41,192 bases of DNA from an uncultured Ruminococcus sp. (GTDB taxonomy: Bacteria; Bacillota; Clostridia; RUG12999), in assembly GCA_902784805.1 (NCBI GenBank), contig CACZWD010000018.1, positions 1 through 41,192 of the forward strand, in the 5' to 3' direction. How positions within the stretch are numbered: position 1 is the stretch's first letter; each line of letters begins with the position of its first letter. The notes under the pieces are model-generated. The model was not told where the DNA came from and searched no databases. It worked only from the letters and a program-made list of their open reading frames with translations. Position numbers and translations under genes: made by a program. Below are positions 24,646 through 36,465 of the stretch, piece by piece.

Positions 24646-25287
24646 ATGGTGGAATTTCAAAACAACAATGAGGCGACTGCAATAGGCAGAGCGGTAGCAG
24701 AGCCGGCTTTCAGTCATAATCATTTTGATGAAAATTTTTATAATCTTGAAATTGAAGTACCGAGACTCAGCGAAAACAGCGATACAATAAATGTTATAAT
24801 TTCGGAAAAGCTTTATGATATCGGCAGTATAGAGACGGGAGATATTTACGAAATTCACGGACAGTTCCGCTCTTACAATAATTACAGCGGAAACGGCAAC
24901 AGGCTTGTTTTGGTACTTTTCGCGAAAGAAATCCTTTTGAGAGAGAAAAGCGTTTTTCTTGAGGATTTACAGCCAAATTATATACATTTAAACGGTTACA
25001 TATGCAAAGAGCCTGTTTATCGAACAACTCCGTTCGGACGAGAGATAACCGATTTGCTTGTCGCGGTAAACCGTTCTTACGGTAAATCCGATTATATACC
25101 CTGTATTGCGTGGGGGCGAAACGCGAAATATTCATCAAAGCTTAAGGTCGGAGATAATGTTGATATAAGAGGAAGAATGCAAAGCCGTGAATATCAGAAA
25201 AAACTTGAGGACGGCGAAACGGTAACAAAAAAAGCGTTTGAGGTTTCGGTAAGCCGGATTAATATTGTTGAAAGTCAGGTAAAATAA
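24646..25287 (+). CDS. SSB-like protein with two OB folds and no acidic tail
   Basis: A 213-residue protein. The second half (about 105-210) is a recognisable single-strand DNA-binding OB fold: LNGYICKEPVYRTTPFGRE, TDLLVAVNRSYGKSDYIPCIAWGRNA, LKVGDNVDIRGRMQSREY. The first half (about 10-100) reads as another OB fold: AIGRAVAEPAF, FYNLEIEVPRLS, GDIYEIHGQFRSY. It ends NIVESQVK, without the acidic DDDIPF-type tip through which housekeeping SSB binds partners. Either ATG 24646 (AAAGGA 9 bases before) or 24637 may start it. It is probably co-transcribed with the deacetylase. A role in sporulating cells, mobile DNA or a specialised repair path is open. Confidence 0.75.
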   Translation: MVEFQNNNEATAIGRAVAEPAFSHNHFDENFYNLEIEVPRLSENSDTINVIISEKLYDIGSIETGDIYEIHGQFRSYNNYSGNGNRLVLVLFAKEILLREKSVFLEDLQPNYIHLNGYICKEPVYRTTPFGREITDLLVAVNRSYGKSDYIPCIAWGRNAKYSSKLKVGDNVDIRGRMQSREYQKKLEDGETVTKKAFEVSVSRINIVESQVK

Positions 25288-25290
25288 AGC

Positions 25291-25320
25291 AGGGGCTGCA
25301 ACAATAAACAGCCCCTTTTG
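25291..25320. terminator. Bidirectional terminator between SSB-like gene and kdgK
   Basis: AGGGGCTG pairs with CAGCCCCT around a 10-base loop, followed by TTT on the plus strand and by CTTTATTTT on the minus strand. It ends two convergent transcripts. Confidence 0.8.
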
Positions 25321-25338
25321 ACATAAAAAGTAAAATCG

Positions 25339-26361
25339 TTATCTCTGAACTCTGCCGCTTCCGTCGCCGCCGGCAAGTTTTTCAACTTCATCAACACTTA
25401 CAAGGTTTATATCGCCCTCTATAGAGTGTTTAAGGCAGCTTGCCGCTGTCGCGAACTCAACAGCGTCCTGACCGTTTTTGCCGGAAAGAAGCGAGTATAT
25501 AAGTCCCGCGCCAAAGCTGTCTCCCCCGCCGACACGGTCAACAATATGCATAAGATAGCTCTTGCTGAAATAATATTCGCTGCCGTCGTAAAGCATAGCC
25601 GCCCATTTATTATCGTTAGCTGAAATTGAGCTGCGAAGCGTTATTGCAACATATTTAAAGCCAAAACGGTCTTTAAGCTTTTTAGCGACATCTTTATAAC
25701 CTTCGTGGTTTACCTTACCTGTCGTTACATCGGTATTATCGGCTTTTATGCCGAAAACATCGCTTGCATCTTCTTCGTTGGCAATGCAGACATCTACATA
25801 TTCCATAAGCTTTTCCATAACCTCTCCGGCTTTTTCTCTTGACCAAAGGTTTTTGCGATAGTTAAGGTCACAGCTTACGGTTACACCTTTTGCTTTTGCG
25901 GCTTTTACGGCTTCAAGGCAAATTGCCGCAACATTATCGCCGAGCGCGGGAGTAATGCCCGTGAAGTGGAACCAATCCACGCCGTTAAAAATTTCGTCCC
26001 AGTTAAAATCCGCGCCGTCCGCTTTCGCGATAGAAGAACCCGCGCGGTCATAAATAACCTTTGAAGGTCTTTGACTTGCGCCTTTTTCAAGAAAATATAT
26101 ACCTACTCTGTCGCCTCCGCGAGCTATTTTTGAAGTATCGACACCAAAGCGTCTTAAAGTATTTACGGCAGCCTGCCCGATTTCGTGTTTCGGAAGCTTT
26201 GTTACAAAAGCTGCGTCAAGACCGAAATTTGAAAGCGATACGGCAACATTAGCCTCGCCGCCGCCATAGACAACTCCAAACTTGTCAGCCTGAATAAAAC
26301 GGTAATATCCTTCCGGAGCAAGCCTTAACATAATTTCACCAAAAGTGACAACTTTTTTCAT
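25339..26361 (-). CDS. kdgK: 2-keto-3-deoxygluconate kinase (PfkB family)
   Basis: Phosphorylates 2-keto-3-deoxygluconate (KDG) to KDPG in uronate/pectin breakdown; cytoplasmic ribokinase fold. The 340 residues include the KDG-kinase start VVTFGEIMLRLAP, FGVVYGGGEANVAVSLSNFG (first PfkB signature), SCDLNYRKNLWS, VAITLRSS and the catalytic DRVGGGDSFGAGLIYSL. The gene follows the KDPG aldolase gene with a 24-base gap, and the two products catalyse successive steps, which supports KDG over fructose or another sugar. It ends toward a terminator shared with the opposite gene. Confidence 0.9.
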   Translation of the reverse strand: MKKVVTFGEIMLRLAPEGYYRFIQADKFGVVYGGGEANVAVSLSNFGLDAAFVTKLPKHEIGQAAVNTLRRFGVDTSKIARGGDRVGIYFLEKGASQRPSKVIYDRAGSSIAKADGADFNWDEIFNGVDWFHFTGITPALGDNVAAICLEAVKAAKAKGVTVSCDLNYRKNLWSREKAGEVMEKLMEYVDVCIANEEDASDVFGIKADNTDVTTGKVNHEGYKDVAKKLKDRFGFKYVAITLRSSISANDNKWAAMLYDGSEYYFSKSYLMHIVDRVGGGDSFGAGLIYSLLSGKNGQDAVEFATAASCLKHSIEGDINLVSVDEVEKLAGGDGSGRVQR

Positions 26362-26385
26362 TTTATATCATTTCTCCTTTTAAAA

Positions 26386-27348
26386 TTATTTTTGAAGCAA
26401 ATGTACGGCAAAGCCGCCAAATTCCTCTTTAAGATAAGCAAATTTCAAATGACCTTTATCATCATATTTCTTTGTTTCCTCAATAAACTCAACGCCTCTT
26501 AATTCAAGATAATGCACTGCGCGGTCAAGATAATTTGTTTTTATTGCGATATGACCGTTTTTGCCGTAGTACGGCGATTTCATAATTTCAATGTATTTAT
26601 CCGCAAAGAAAGAACCGGTTTTCTCAATTTTTTCAAAGCCGAATACAGCTTCAAACATTTTAGCGACTTTTTCGGCTTTTTCGGCATTTTCCTCGTTTAT
26701 ACCAATATGAGCAAGCTCAAAGCCAAGCATTGTCTTTACCGCTTCGCGTGTCATATCACGGATTGTATCCCATTCACCTGCGGCAATAAGCGAATCCTTA
26801 ACCATCCAACTGCCGCCGCAAGCAATAATTTTCGGAAAATCAAGATATTCACAAAGATTTTTTGCGTTTATTCCGCCGGTCGGCATAAATTTTACATTAA
26901 CATAAGGAGCCGACATCGCTTTTATCATTGAAAGTCCGCCCGCGGCTTCCGCAGGGAAAAACTTAACAACATCAAGCCCAAGCGCGATTGCCGCCTCAAT
27001 ATCACTCGGATTTGAGCAGCCGGGAGTTACGGGCACACCTTTATCTATACAATATTTAACAACAGTGGGGTTAAGACCGGGACTTACGATAAATTTTGCG
27101 CCGGCAGCTGTTGCCCTGTCAACCTGCTCTGTTGTAAGCACTGTACCTGCGCCGACAAGCATTTCGGGATACGCATTGCTTATGAGAGAAATTGCTTCTT
27201 CCGCCGCATCTGTCCGGAAAGTAACCTCCGCGCAGGGAAGTCCCCCGTCAATAAGAGCTTTCGCGAGCGGTACGGCGCCTTTCGCGTCATCAATTTTAAC
27301 AACAGGAACAATTCCTATGCTGCTTATTTTTTTTAAGACATCATTCAT
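26386..27348 (-). CDS. eda: KDPG/KHG aldolase fused to a VOC (glyoxalase-like) domain
   Basis: Cleaves KDPG to pyruvate and glyceraldehyde-3-phosphate. From ATG 27348 it has 320 residues; the longer frame upstream has no suitable ribosome binding site and crosses likely promoter DNA. Residues 1-210 are the class I aldolase: GIVPVVKIDDA, GGLPCAEVTFRT (catalytic Glu), VGAGTVLT, SPGLNP, DVVKFFPAE with the Schiff-base Lys, and PTGGI. Residues 212-320 are a vicinal-oxygen-chelate fold: ELAHIGINEENAEKAEKVA, YYGKNGHIAIKT, LDRAVHYLELRGVEF, FGGFAVHLLQ. The VOC half keeps histidine and glutamate positions but its role is unknown. It precedes kdgK in one operon. Confidence 0.92.
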   Translation of the reverse strand: MNDVLKKISSIGIVPVVKIDDAKGAVPLAKALIDGGLPCAEVTFRTDAAEEAISLISNAYPEMLVGAGTVLTTEQVDRATAAGAKFIVSPGLNPTVVKYCIDKGVPVTPGCSNPSDIEAAIALGLDVVKFFPAEAAGGLSMIKAMSAPYVNVKFMPTGGINAKNLCEYLDFPKIIACGGSWMVKDSLIAAGEWDTIRDMTREAVKTMLGFELAHIGINEENAEKAEKVAKMFEAVFGFEKIEKTGSFFADKYIEIMKSPYYGKNGHIAIKTNYLDRAVHYLELRGVEFIEETKKYDDKGHLKFAYLKEEFGGFAVHLLQK

Positions 27349-27420
27349 TGTTTTATACGACCTTTCTTTTGATAATGTTTTGACAAAATTGTAAAATATT
27401 GCCATATACCCTCATTTTAT

Positions 27421-27451
27421 ATTATAGCACTACGAAACTTTTTGTTATCAA
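27421..27451 (-). promoter_or_regulatory. Possible extended -10 promoter of the eda-kdgK operon
   Basis: Minus-strand TGCTATAAT gives an extended -10; the best -35 (TTGATA) is 19 bases away, longer than ideal. A TTTTGTCAAAA sequence just downstream could be an operator, without proof. Confidence 0.4.
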
Positions 27452-27520
27452 AAAAGTAAAAAAATTATTTACACAGATTTTAAAATTTAAACCTTACCCG
27501 TGTAAGACCGAGTTTGTAAT

Positions 27521-27556
27521 TATAAAAACAGCGCGCCTTTCGGCACGCTGTTTCCT
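27521..27556 (-). terminator. Terminator of nifJ
   Basis: A hairpin AACAGCG-C-GCC with GGC-A-CGCTGTT (one mismatch) and a GAAA loop on the minus strand, followed by TTTTTATAATT in the nifJ direction. Confidence 0.75.
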
Positions 27557-27570
27557 TTTACCGTATGAAA

Positions 27571-31119
<3,549 letters not shown>

Positions 31120-31178
31120 CTAAAAAAATTATTTATAATATTTATTTAACGCGAGTATGAATAACTCTGCGAAAAATT

Positions 31179-32690
31179 TTAATCAATCAACGATTTACCT
31201 GTCATTTCCTCCGGAATTTTAAGCCCCATCATTGTAAGCATTGTGGGAGCAAGGTCCGAAAGACCTCCGTTATGAAGGGCTCCGTCATAGCCTATCATAA
31301 CAAGCGGTACGGGGTTTGTCGTGTGCGCCGTAAACGGACCGCCGTCCGTATCTATCATACAATCGGCGTTTCCGTGGTCTGCCGTAATCAGAAGCGCGCC
31401 GCCTTTTGCGGTAACGGCATCAACGACTTTGCCAAGGCACTCATCAACGGTTTCAACCGCCTTTATTGCGGCGTCCATATAGCCCGTATGCCCTACCATA
31501 TCGCAGTTTGCGAAGTTAAGTATAATAACGTCGTATTTATTGCTTTCAATGCGCTTTAAAACCTCGTCCGTAACTTCATAAGCGCTCATTTCGGGCTGAA
31601 GGTCATAGGTCGCGACCTTAGGCGAAGGAATAAGCGCTCTGTCCTCACCGTCATAAACCTTTTCAACGCCGCCGTTAAAGAAAAACGTAACATGAGCGTA
31701 TTTTTCGGTTTCGGCAATACGGAGCTGTTTCAGACCTTTTACGCTTAAATACTCGCCGAGAGTGTTTTTAAGACTTTCGGGCTTAAAAGCAACCTCTACA
31801 TTAGGCATTGAAGCGTCGTACTGGGTCATACATACGTAGAAAACCTTATTGTAAATCTTCCTTTCAAAACCCGAAAAAGCGTCATCAACAAAACAGCGTG
31901 TAAGCTCTCTTGCCCTGTCAGGTCTGAAATTGAAGAAAATTATACTGTCATTTTCCTCAACCTTTGAGCCGCCGCCTATTACGGTCGGCACCACAAATTC
32001 ATCAAAAACTTTTGCACCATAAGATTTTTGAACGGCATCTGCGGCATTATCGCAGGCTTCGCCGGCTCCGAGAGCAATAGCGTCATAGGCTTTTTCAACC
32101 CTGTCCCAGCGATTATCTCTGTCCATGGCATAGTATCTGCCCGAAACAGTAGCAATTTTGCCGACACCGATTTCTTTAAGCTTTTCTTCAAGAGCCTTTA
32201 CATAATCAATACCGGAGTTCGGCGGAACATCACGTCCGTCAAGCAGAGCATGAACATTCACATCTTTTAAGCCAAACCTTTTTGCCATTTCAACAAGGGC
32301 ATAAAGGTGAGTGTTGTGACTGTGAACGCCTCCGTCGGATAAAAGACCTATAAGGTGCAGCTTGCTGCCGTGCTTTTTGCAGTTATCCATAGCCGCGGCA
32401 AGCACATCGTTTTCAAAAAACGCGCCTTCTTCAATTGCCTTTGTAATCCTTGTAAGCTCCTGATATACTATTCTGCCCGCGCCGATATTGGTATGTCCCA
32501 CTTCGGAATTTCCCATCTGACCGTCGGGAAGCCCTACGGCAAGGCCGCTTGCATTAAGCTGAGCGTTCGGATATTCTTTAAGATATTTGTCCATATTCGG
32601 CGTTTTTGCCTTGGCAATGGCGCTTACGCTTTCATCTTGTGTTACGCCGTAGCCGTCCATAATTATAAGCGCGAGAGGTCTCTTTGCCAT
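31179..32690 (-). CDS. gpmI: 2,3-bisphosphoglycerate-independent phosphoglycerate mutase
   Basis: Interconverts 3- and 2-phosphoglycerate with two Mn(II); 503 residues, cytoplasmic. The alkaline-phosphatase fold is visible: [11 protein letters not shown] (first metal Asp), [20 protein letters not shown] with the phosphorylated serine near 60, the inserted transferase domain [24 protein letters not shown] and [13 protein letters not shown], then [12 protein letters not shown] and [11 protein letters not shown] with the remaining metal ligands. It starts 14 bases after tpiA ends, in line with co-transcription of pgk, tpiA and gpmI. Confidence 0.97.
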   Translation of the reverse strand: MAKRPLALIIMDGYGVTQDESVSAIAKAKTPNMDKYLKEYPNAQLNASGLAVGLPDGQMGNSEVGHTNIGAGRIVYQELTRITKAIEEGAFFENDVLAAAMDNCKKHGSKLHLIGLLSDGGVHSHNTHLYALVEMAKRFGLKDVNVHALLDGRDVPPNSGIDYVKALEEKLKEIGVGKIATVSGRYYAMDRDNRWDRVEKAYDAIALGAGEACDNAADAVQKSYGAKVFDEFVVPTVIGGGSKVEENDSIIFFNFRPDRARELTRCFVDDAFSGFERKIYNKVFYVCMTQYDASMPNVEVAFKPESLKNTLGEYLSVKGLKQLRIAETEKYAHVTFFFNGGVEKVYDGEDRALIPSPKVATYDLQPEMSAYEVTDEVLKRIESNKYDVIILNFANCDMVGHTGYMDAAIKAVETVDECLGKVVDAVTAKGGALLITADHGNADCMIDTDGGPFTAHTTNPVPLVMIGYDGALHNGGLSDLAPTMLTMMGLKIPEEMTGKSLID

Positions 32691-32704
32691 TTTAATAAGC
32701 CTCC

Positions 32705-33463
32705 TTACGCGTTTGTCGCGGCATTTATAATTGTGCAGAAATCGGGAGCTTTAAGGCTTGCGCCGCCGATAAGACCGCCGTCAATATCACTCTGTGCGAG
32801 AAGTCCCGCGGCATTTTTGGCATTCATACTGCCTCCGTAAAGTATTCTCATTGTGTTTGCCGTATTTTCTCCGTAAAGTTCTTTGACAGTTTTACGGATA
32901 AAGGCGCAAACTTCGTTTGCCTGCTCGTCCGTCGCGGTTTTGCCCGTTCCGATTGCCCAGATAGGCTCATAAGCGATAACAACCTTTTCGGCGTCCTGCG
33001 CCGATATATTTTTGAGCGCAAGCTTAACCTGCATCGCGATAAAATCAAAGGTTACGCCGTTTTCACGCTGAGAAAGCGATTCACCCACACAAACTATCGG
33101 TATAATATCGTTTGCGAGCGCCTTAACCGTTTTAAGGTTTACGGTTTCATCGGTTTCCGCAAAATACTGACGTCTCTCCGAGTGACCGATAACCGTGTAG
33201 GTTACGCCTACTTCTTTAAGCATTTCAGCCGAAATTTCGCCTGTAAAAGCGCCCTTATCTTCAAAGTGCATATTTTCGGCGGAAACGGCAATTTTGCTGC
33301 CCTCCGCGGCTTTAACCGCCGCAGGGAGGCAAATATAAGGTGTGCAGACAACAACATCGCATGACGCTTTATCCGCGGTTTCTTTAATATCGGCAATAAG
33401 AGCGGCACCCTGTGATGGGGTATTGTTCATTTTCCAGTTGCCGGCAATTAATTTTTTTCTCAT
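32705..33463 (-). CDS. tpiA: Triosephosphate isomerase
   Basis: Interconverts dihydroxyacetone phosphate and glyceraldehyde-3-phosphate; 252 residues from ATG 33463. It begins [14 protein letters not shown] (Asn and Lys of the active site) and has [11 protein letters not shown] with catalytic His, [17 protein letters not shown] with the catalytic glutamate and loop 6, [11 protein letters not shown] and [14 protein letters not shown] at 33484 is in frame but the conserved start is at 33463. The gene sits between pgk (29-base gap) and gpmI (14-base gap), a common glycolytic cluster order. Confidence 0.97.
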   Translation of the reverse strand: MRKKLIAGNWKMNNTPSQGAALIADIKETADKASCDVVVCTPYICLPAAVKAAEGSKIAVSAENMHFEDKGAFTGEISAEMLKEVGVTYTVIGHSERRQYFAETDETVNLKTVKALANDIIPIVCVGESLSQRENGVTFDFIAMQVKLALKNISAQDAEKVVIAYEPIWAIGTGKTATDEQANEVCAFIRKTVKELYGENTANTMRILYGGSMNAKNAAGLLAQSDIDGGLIGGASLKAPDFCTIINAATNA

Positions 33464-33492
33464 TTTTAATGACAGTCCTTTCAAATTAAAAC

Positions 33493-34680
33493 TTATTTAT
33501 CTTCAAGGCAGGCAATGCCGGGAAGCTCAAGACCTTCAAGAAATTCAAGACTTGCTCCGCCGCCTGTGGAAATATGCGACATTTTATCCGCAAAGCCGAG
33601 CTGTTCAACCGCTGCCGCGGAATCTCCGCCGCCGATAATTGTTGTAGCGTCCGCGTCCGCAACCATTTGTGCTACGGCAACAGTGCCCTTTGCGAAATTC
33701 GGCATTTCAAAAACGCCCATCGGACCGTTCCATACAATGGTTTTTGCGGCAAGAATTGTTTCTTTAAACTGCTCGATTGATTTTGGACCGATATCCATGC
33801 CCTGATAATCGTCCGGGATAGCCATAGAGTCAACAACCTTGAAGTTCGCGTCATTGCTGAAATCGTCAGCCGCAACGTTATCAACTGGGAGAAGCAGCTT
33901 AACGCCCTTATTCTTTGCTTTTGCGAGAATTTCCTTGCAGTAATCAAGCCTTTCCTCATCAAGAAGAGACTTTCCGATATTTCCGCCCATAGCCTTGATA
34001 AAGGTGTAAGCCATACCGCCGCCTATAACAATGGCGTCAACCTTTTCGAGAAGGTTGTTTATAACGCCGATTTTGTCCTTAACCTTAGCGCCGCCGAGAA
34101 TTGCCACAAACGGACGGTCGGGATTTGAAAGCGCCTTGCCCATAAAATCAATCTCTTTTTTGATGAGATAGCCCGAAACGGCGGGAAGATAATCGGCAAC
34201 GCCTGCGGTTGAAGCATGCGCTCTGTGCGCTGTTCCGAAAGCATCGTTTACGAATATATCCGCAAAGGAAGCAAGTGCCTTTGCGAACGCGGGGTCATTT
34301 TTCTCTTCCTCGGCGTGGAAACGAACGTTTTCAAGAAGCATAACATCGCCGTCTTTAAGACCTGCGGCAAGCTCTTTCGCGCTTTCGCCTATAACGTCTT
34401 TCGCAAGCTTAACCTCTTTGCCGAGCTTTTCGGAAAGCCTTTTCGCAACGGGAGCCAGGCTGTATTTCATATTGAATTCGCCTTTCGGCCTTCCCATGTG
34501 TGAGCAGAGGATAACCTTTGCGTTGTTTTTTATAAGATATTCAATCGTAGGCAGCGCGCCCACTATACGGTTTTCGTCCGTAATATTGCCGTCAGCATCA
34601 AGCGGAACGTTAAAGTCGCATCTTACAAGGACTTTTTTGCCTGTTACGTTAATGTCCTCAACAGTCTTTTTGTTTAACAT
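33493..34680 (-). CDS. pgk: Phosphoglycerate kinase
   Basis: Makes ATP and 3-phosphoglycerate from 1,3-bisphosphoglycerate; 395 residues. Motifs: [79 protein letters not shown], the nucleotide loop and the C-terminal [15 protein letters not shown] and [13 protein letters not shown]. First gene of the pgk-tpiA-gpmI(-nifJ) series; the promoter at 34727-34756 is upstream. Neither gap nor eno is adjacent, so glyceraldehyde-3-phosphate dehydrogenase and enolase must be encoded elsewhere. Confidence 0.97.
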   Translation of the reverse strand: MLNKKTVEDINVTGKKVLVRCDFNVPLDADGNITDENRIVGALPTIEYLIKNNAKVILCSHMGRPKGEFNMKYSLAPVAKRLSEKLGKEVKLAKDVIGESAKELAAGLKDGDVMLLENVRFHAEEEKNDPAFAKALASFADIFVNDAFGTAHRAHASTAGVADYLPAVSGYLIKKEIDFMGKALSNPDRPFVAILGGAKVKDKIGVINNLLEKVDAIVIGGGMAYTFIKAMGGNIGKSLLDEERLDYCKEILAKAKNKGVKLLLPVDNVAADDFSNDANFKVVDSMAIPDDYQGMDIGPKSIEQFKETILAAKTIVWNGPMGVFEMPNFAKGTVAVAQMVADADATTIIGGGDSAAAVEQLGFADKMSHISTGGGASLEFLEGLELPGIACLEDK

Positions 34681-34726
34681 AATAACACCTCATTAAAAAA
34701 ATTTTTCACAATTAATAAAAAAAGGA

Positions 34727-34756
34727 CAATATACACCATATATTATTTTACATCAA
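34727..34756 (-). promoter_or_regulatory. Promoter of the pgk-tpiA-gpmI cluster
   Basis: Minus-strand TTGATG, 18-base spacer, TATATT, about 45 bases before pgk. It is a moderate match in AT-rich DNA. Confidence 0.5.
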
Positions 34757-34804
34757 ATAGGAAAAAAATTCAAGTGCTTTACACAATTTTTTCTATATTT
34801 ATAT

Positions 34805-34841
34805 ATATTGACAAAAAATATTGATATTTTTTAGTCAATAT
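34805..34841. promoter_or_regulatory. Near-perfect AT-rich inverted repeat between pgk and PPTase promoters
   Basis: Left arm ATATTGACAAAAAATAT (34805-34821) mirrors right arm 34824-34841 with a single extra T, around TG. The size and place between two divergent promoters suit a dimeric regulator site or shared operator; as RNA it would be a weak stem. Confidence 0.45.
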
Positions 34842-34866
34842 TGTTTATATAGACAAGATATTATGC

Positions 34867-34895
34867 TTGAAAAAAAATAAAAAATAAAGTATAAT
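34867..34895 (+). promoter_or_regulatory. Sigma-A promoter of the phosphopantetheinyl transferase gene
   Basis: TTGAAA, 17-base spacer, TATAAT, 33 bases before the ATG; GAGGA is the ribosome binding site. Confidence 0.72.
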
Positions 34896-34928
34896 AAAGC
34901 AAATGCAGTAAAAAAGAGGATTTAAAAA

Positions 34929-35429
34929 ATGCGCATATATTTTACTGATTTTTCATGGCTTATAAAAGAAGATGGTATTAAAGCGGCAAGAGAAGCCGAA
35001 AAAGAAGCGGTGAGGCTTATTCTTCGCCGTGCCGCCGGGGATTTAAACTTAAAAAAACCTATATGTTTAAAATATCTTGACAGCGGCAAACCTTATATTG
35101 ACGAAGCCGAAATAAGCATAGCTCACAGCGGCAATTTTGCCGTGGCTGCTTTTTCGGATAAACCTGTCGGCATTGATATTCAGACAGTTTCGGAAGTTAA
35201 AGAACGTGTAATGAAGCGGTGTTTCTCGCCGGAGGAAACCGAAAGAGTAAATCATTCTTTGTGTCCGGAAAAAATCTTCACCGAAATATGGACGGTGAAG
35301 GAGGCGAATTATAAATTGTCGGGCAATTATAAAGAGGCAAACGAACACAAATTTACGCTTGAAACCGAAAGCTTCGCTCTGACGGCAGTCGGCGAAGGCG
35401 CGGAAAAAGCCGGGATTTTTGTCATTTGA
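34929..35429 (+). CDS. Sfp-type 4'-phosphopantetheinyl transferase
   Basis: Transfers 4'-phosphopantetheine from CoA to a carrier-protein serine; 166 residues, a short member. The superfamily motifs are present: GKPYI (P1-like), ISIAHSGNFAVAAF, the metal-binding VGIDIQTV, CFSPEE, and EIWTVKEANYKLSG (WxxKEA). No polyketide, peptide synthetase or fatty acid genes are in the window, so its carrier protein is unknown; it could be the only holo-ACP synthase of the cell. It converges on the patatin-like gene and the two reading frames overlap by 8 bases at their stops. Confidence 0.88.
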   Translation: MRIYFTDFSWLIKEDGIKAAREAEKEAVRLILRRAAGDLNLKKPICLKYLDSGKPYIDEAEISIAHSGNFAVAAFSDKPVGIDIQTVSEVKERVMKRCFSPEETERVNHSLCPEKIFTEIWTVKEANYKLSGNYKEANEHKFTLETESFALTAVGEGAEKAGIFVI

Positions 35430-36270
35430 AAAAGGCGTTTATTTCACCGATTTTTGCCATGGTACAGTCATAACCGTGCTCATAAAGAGCGCGAAGCTTA
35501 TTTTGATTTTTTTCAAATCTGCCGATATTTACTTTGTCGCTCTCCGGTGCGATTATAACCGCCCTGCCTTCTTTTTCGAGTTTTTCGGCAAGCTGTTGTT
35601 CCGATTTATATACAAAATGTCTGCGGTTTATTGTATCAACAAAAGCAGGATATTTTTTATAAATTTTGCTGTACGCGGCTTTAAAGCCTTCGGGCTTTTT
35701 AACGTAATTTTTCGGTCTTGTAAGAACAATTACAAGCTTGTCACAGCCGTCAAGCAGCGCACGCTTTATCGGTATTGGGTCGCTTATTCCGCCGTCCATA
35801 TATTTTTTGCCGTTTATTTCAACAGGTGATGAAATTAAAGGTAGCGAGGACGAAGCCTGTACGGGTAAAAAAAGCTCTCCAAGCTCATTTTTATTAAAAT
35901 AACGGGTTTTTCCGGTTTCAATATTTGTAGCTCCGACACGGTATTCGGCGTTTGAGGCTTTAAAAGCTTCATAATCAAAAGGTTCCTCCGAAAAATGAGG
36001 GAGAACATTAAAAATGAAATCCATACCAAAAGCGGATTTTTCTTTTATAAGGTTGCGCATACTTAAGTATCTTGGGTCGGCAACGTATTTCAATGTGATC
36101 CTGAAGCCTCTGCCGTTTTGTCCCGACAGATATGTGAGAGCATGGGCGGCTCCCGCGGAAACGCCCACAATATAGTCAAACATTATTCCGCTGTCCATAA
36201 AGGCGTCCAGCACGCCGAGAGTAAAAAAGCCTCTCATTCCGCCGCCTTCAAGCACAAGACCTGTTTTCAT
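35422..36270 (-). CDS. Patatin-like phospholipase/acyl hydrolase
   Basis: Serine hydrolase of the patatin family, RssA/YjjU-like, 282 residues. It has the oxyanion-hole loop LVLEGGGMRGFFTLGVLDAF, the nucleophile elbow GVSAGA, and the second dyad residue in DGGISDPIPIKRA. No signal peptide or membrane helix is evident. A promoter is at 36296-36324 and AAAGGAGATG lies upstream of the ATG. Substrate is unknown; relatives hydrolyse phospholipid or acyl esters in the cytoplasm. It faces a phosphopantetheinyl transferase gene. Confidence 0.9.
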   Translation of the reverse strand: MKTGLVLEGGGMRGFFTLGVLDAFMDSGIMFDYIVGVSAGAAHALTYLSGQNGRGFRITLKYVADPRYLSMRNLIKEKSAFGMDFIFNVLPHFSEEPFDYEAFKASNAEYRVGATNIETGKTRYFNKNELGELFLPVQASSSLPLISSPVEINGKKYMDGGISDPIPIKRALLDGCDKLVIVLTRPKNYVKKPEGFKAAYSKIYKKYPAFVDTINRRHFVYKSEQQLAEKLEKEGRAVIIAPESDKVNIGRFEKNQNKLRALYEHGYDCTMAKIGEINAFFK

Positions 36271-36295
36271 AACCTGTTCATCTCCTTTGATATAT

Positions 36296-36324
36296 ATTTT
36301 AACATATTTTTAATAAAAATACAA
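36296..36324 (-). promoter_or_regulatory. Promoter of the patatin-like gene
   Basis: Minus-strand TTGTAT, 17-base spacer, TAAAAT, about 25 bases before the start codon. Confidence 0.6.
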
Positions 36325-36385
36325 TATTTTTGCCCGAATATTTTACATTATTTATATTCCTACTGTTTCATTATTGTTACAATTA

Positions 36386-36414
36386 TTGACTTTTTTCGTT
36401 GTTTTTGATAAAAT
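36386..36414 (+). promoter_or_regulatory. Sigma-A promoter of the SLH-C39 gene
   Basis: TTGACT, 17-base spacer, TAAAAT, about 50 bases before the start. It could also drive the downstream ttcA-like, rsuA, proB and proA genes, which follow with small gaps. Confidence 0.72.
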
Positions 36415-36465
36415 AAGAATATATATTTTCTATTTAATATCGGAAACAAAACGGAGATGAAGCTT

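Noticed and set aside
22911-25287. Prophage remnant suggested by dut and an SSB-like gene
   Set aside because: No phage structural, integrase or replication genes; the genes have normal chromosomal neighbours, promoters and terminators.
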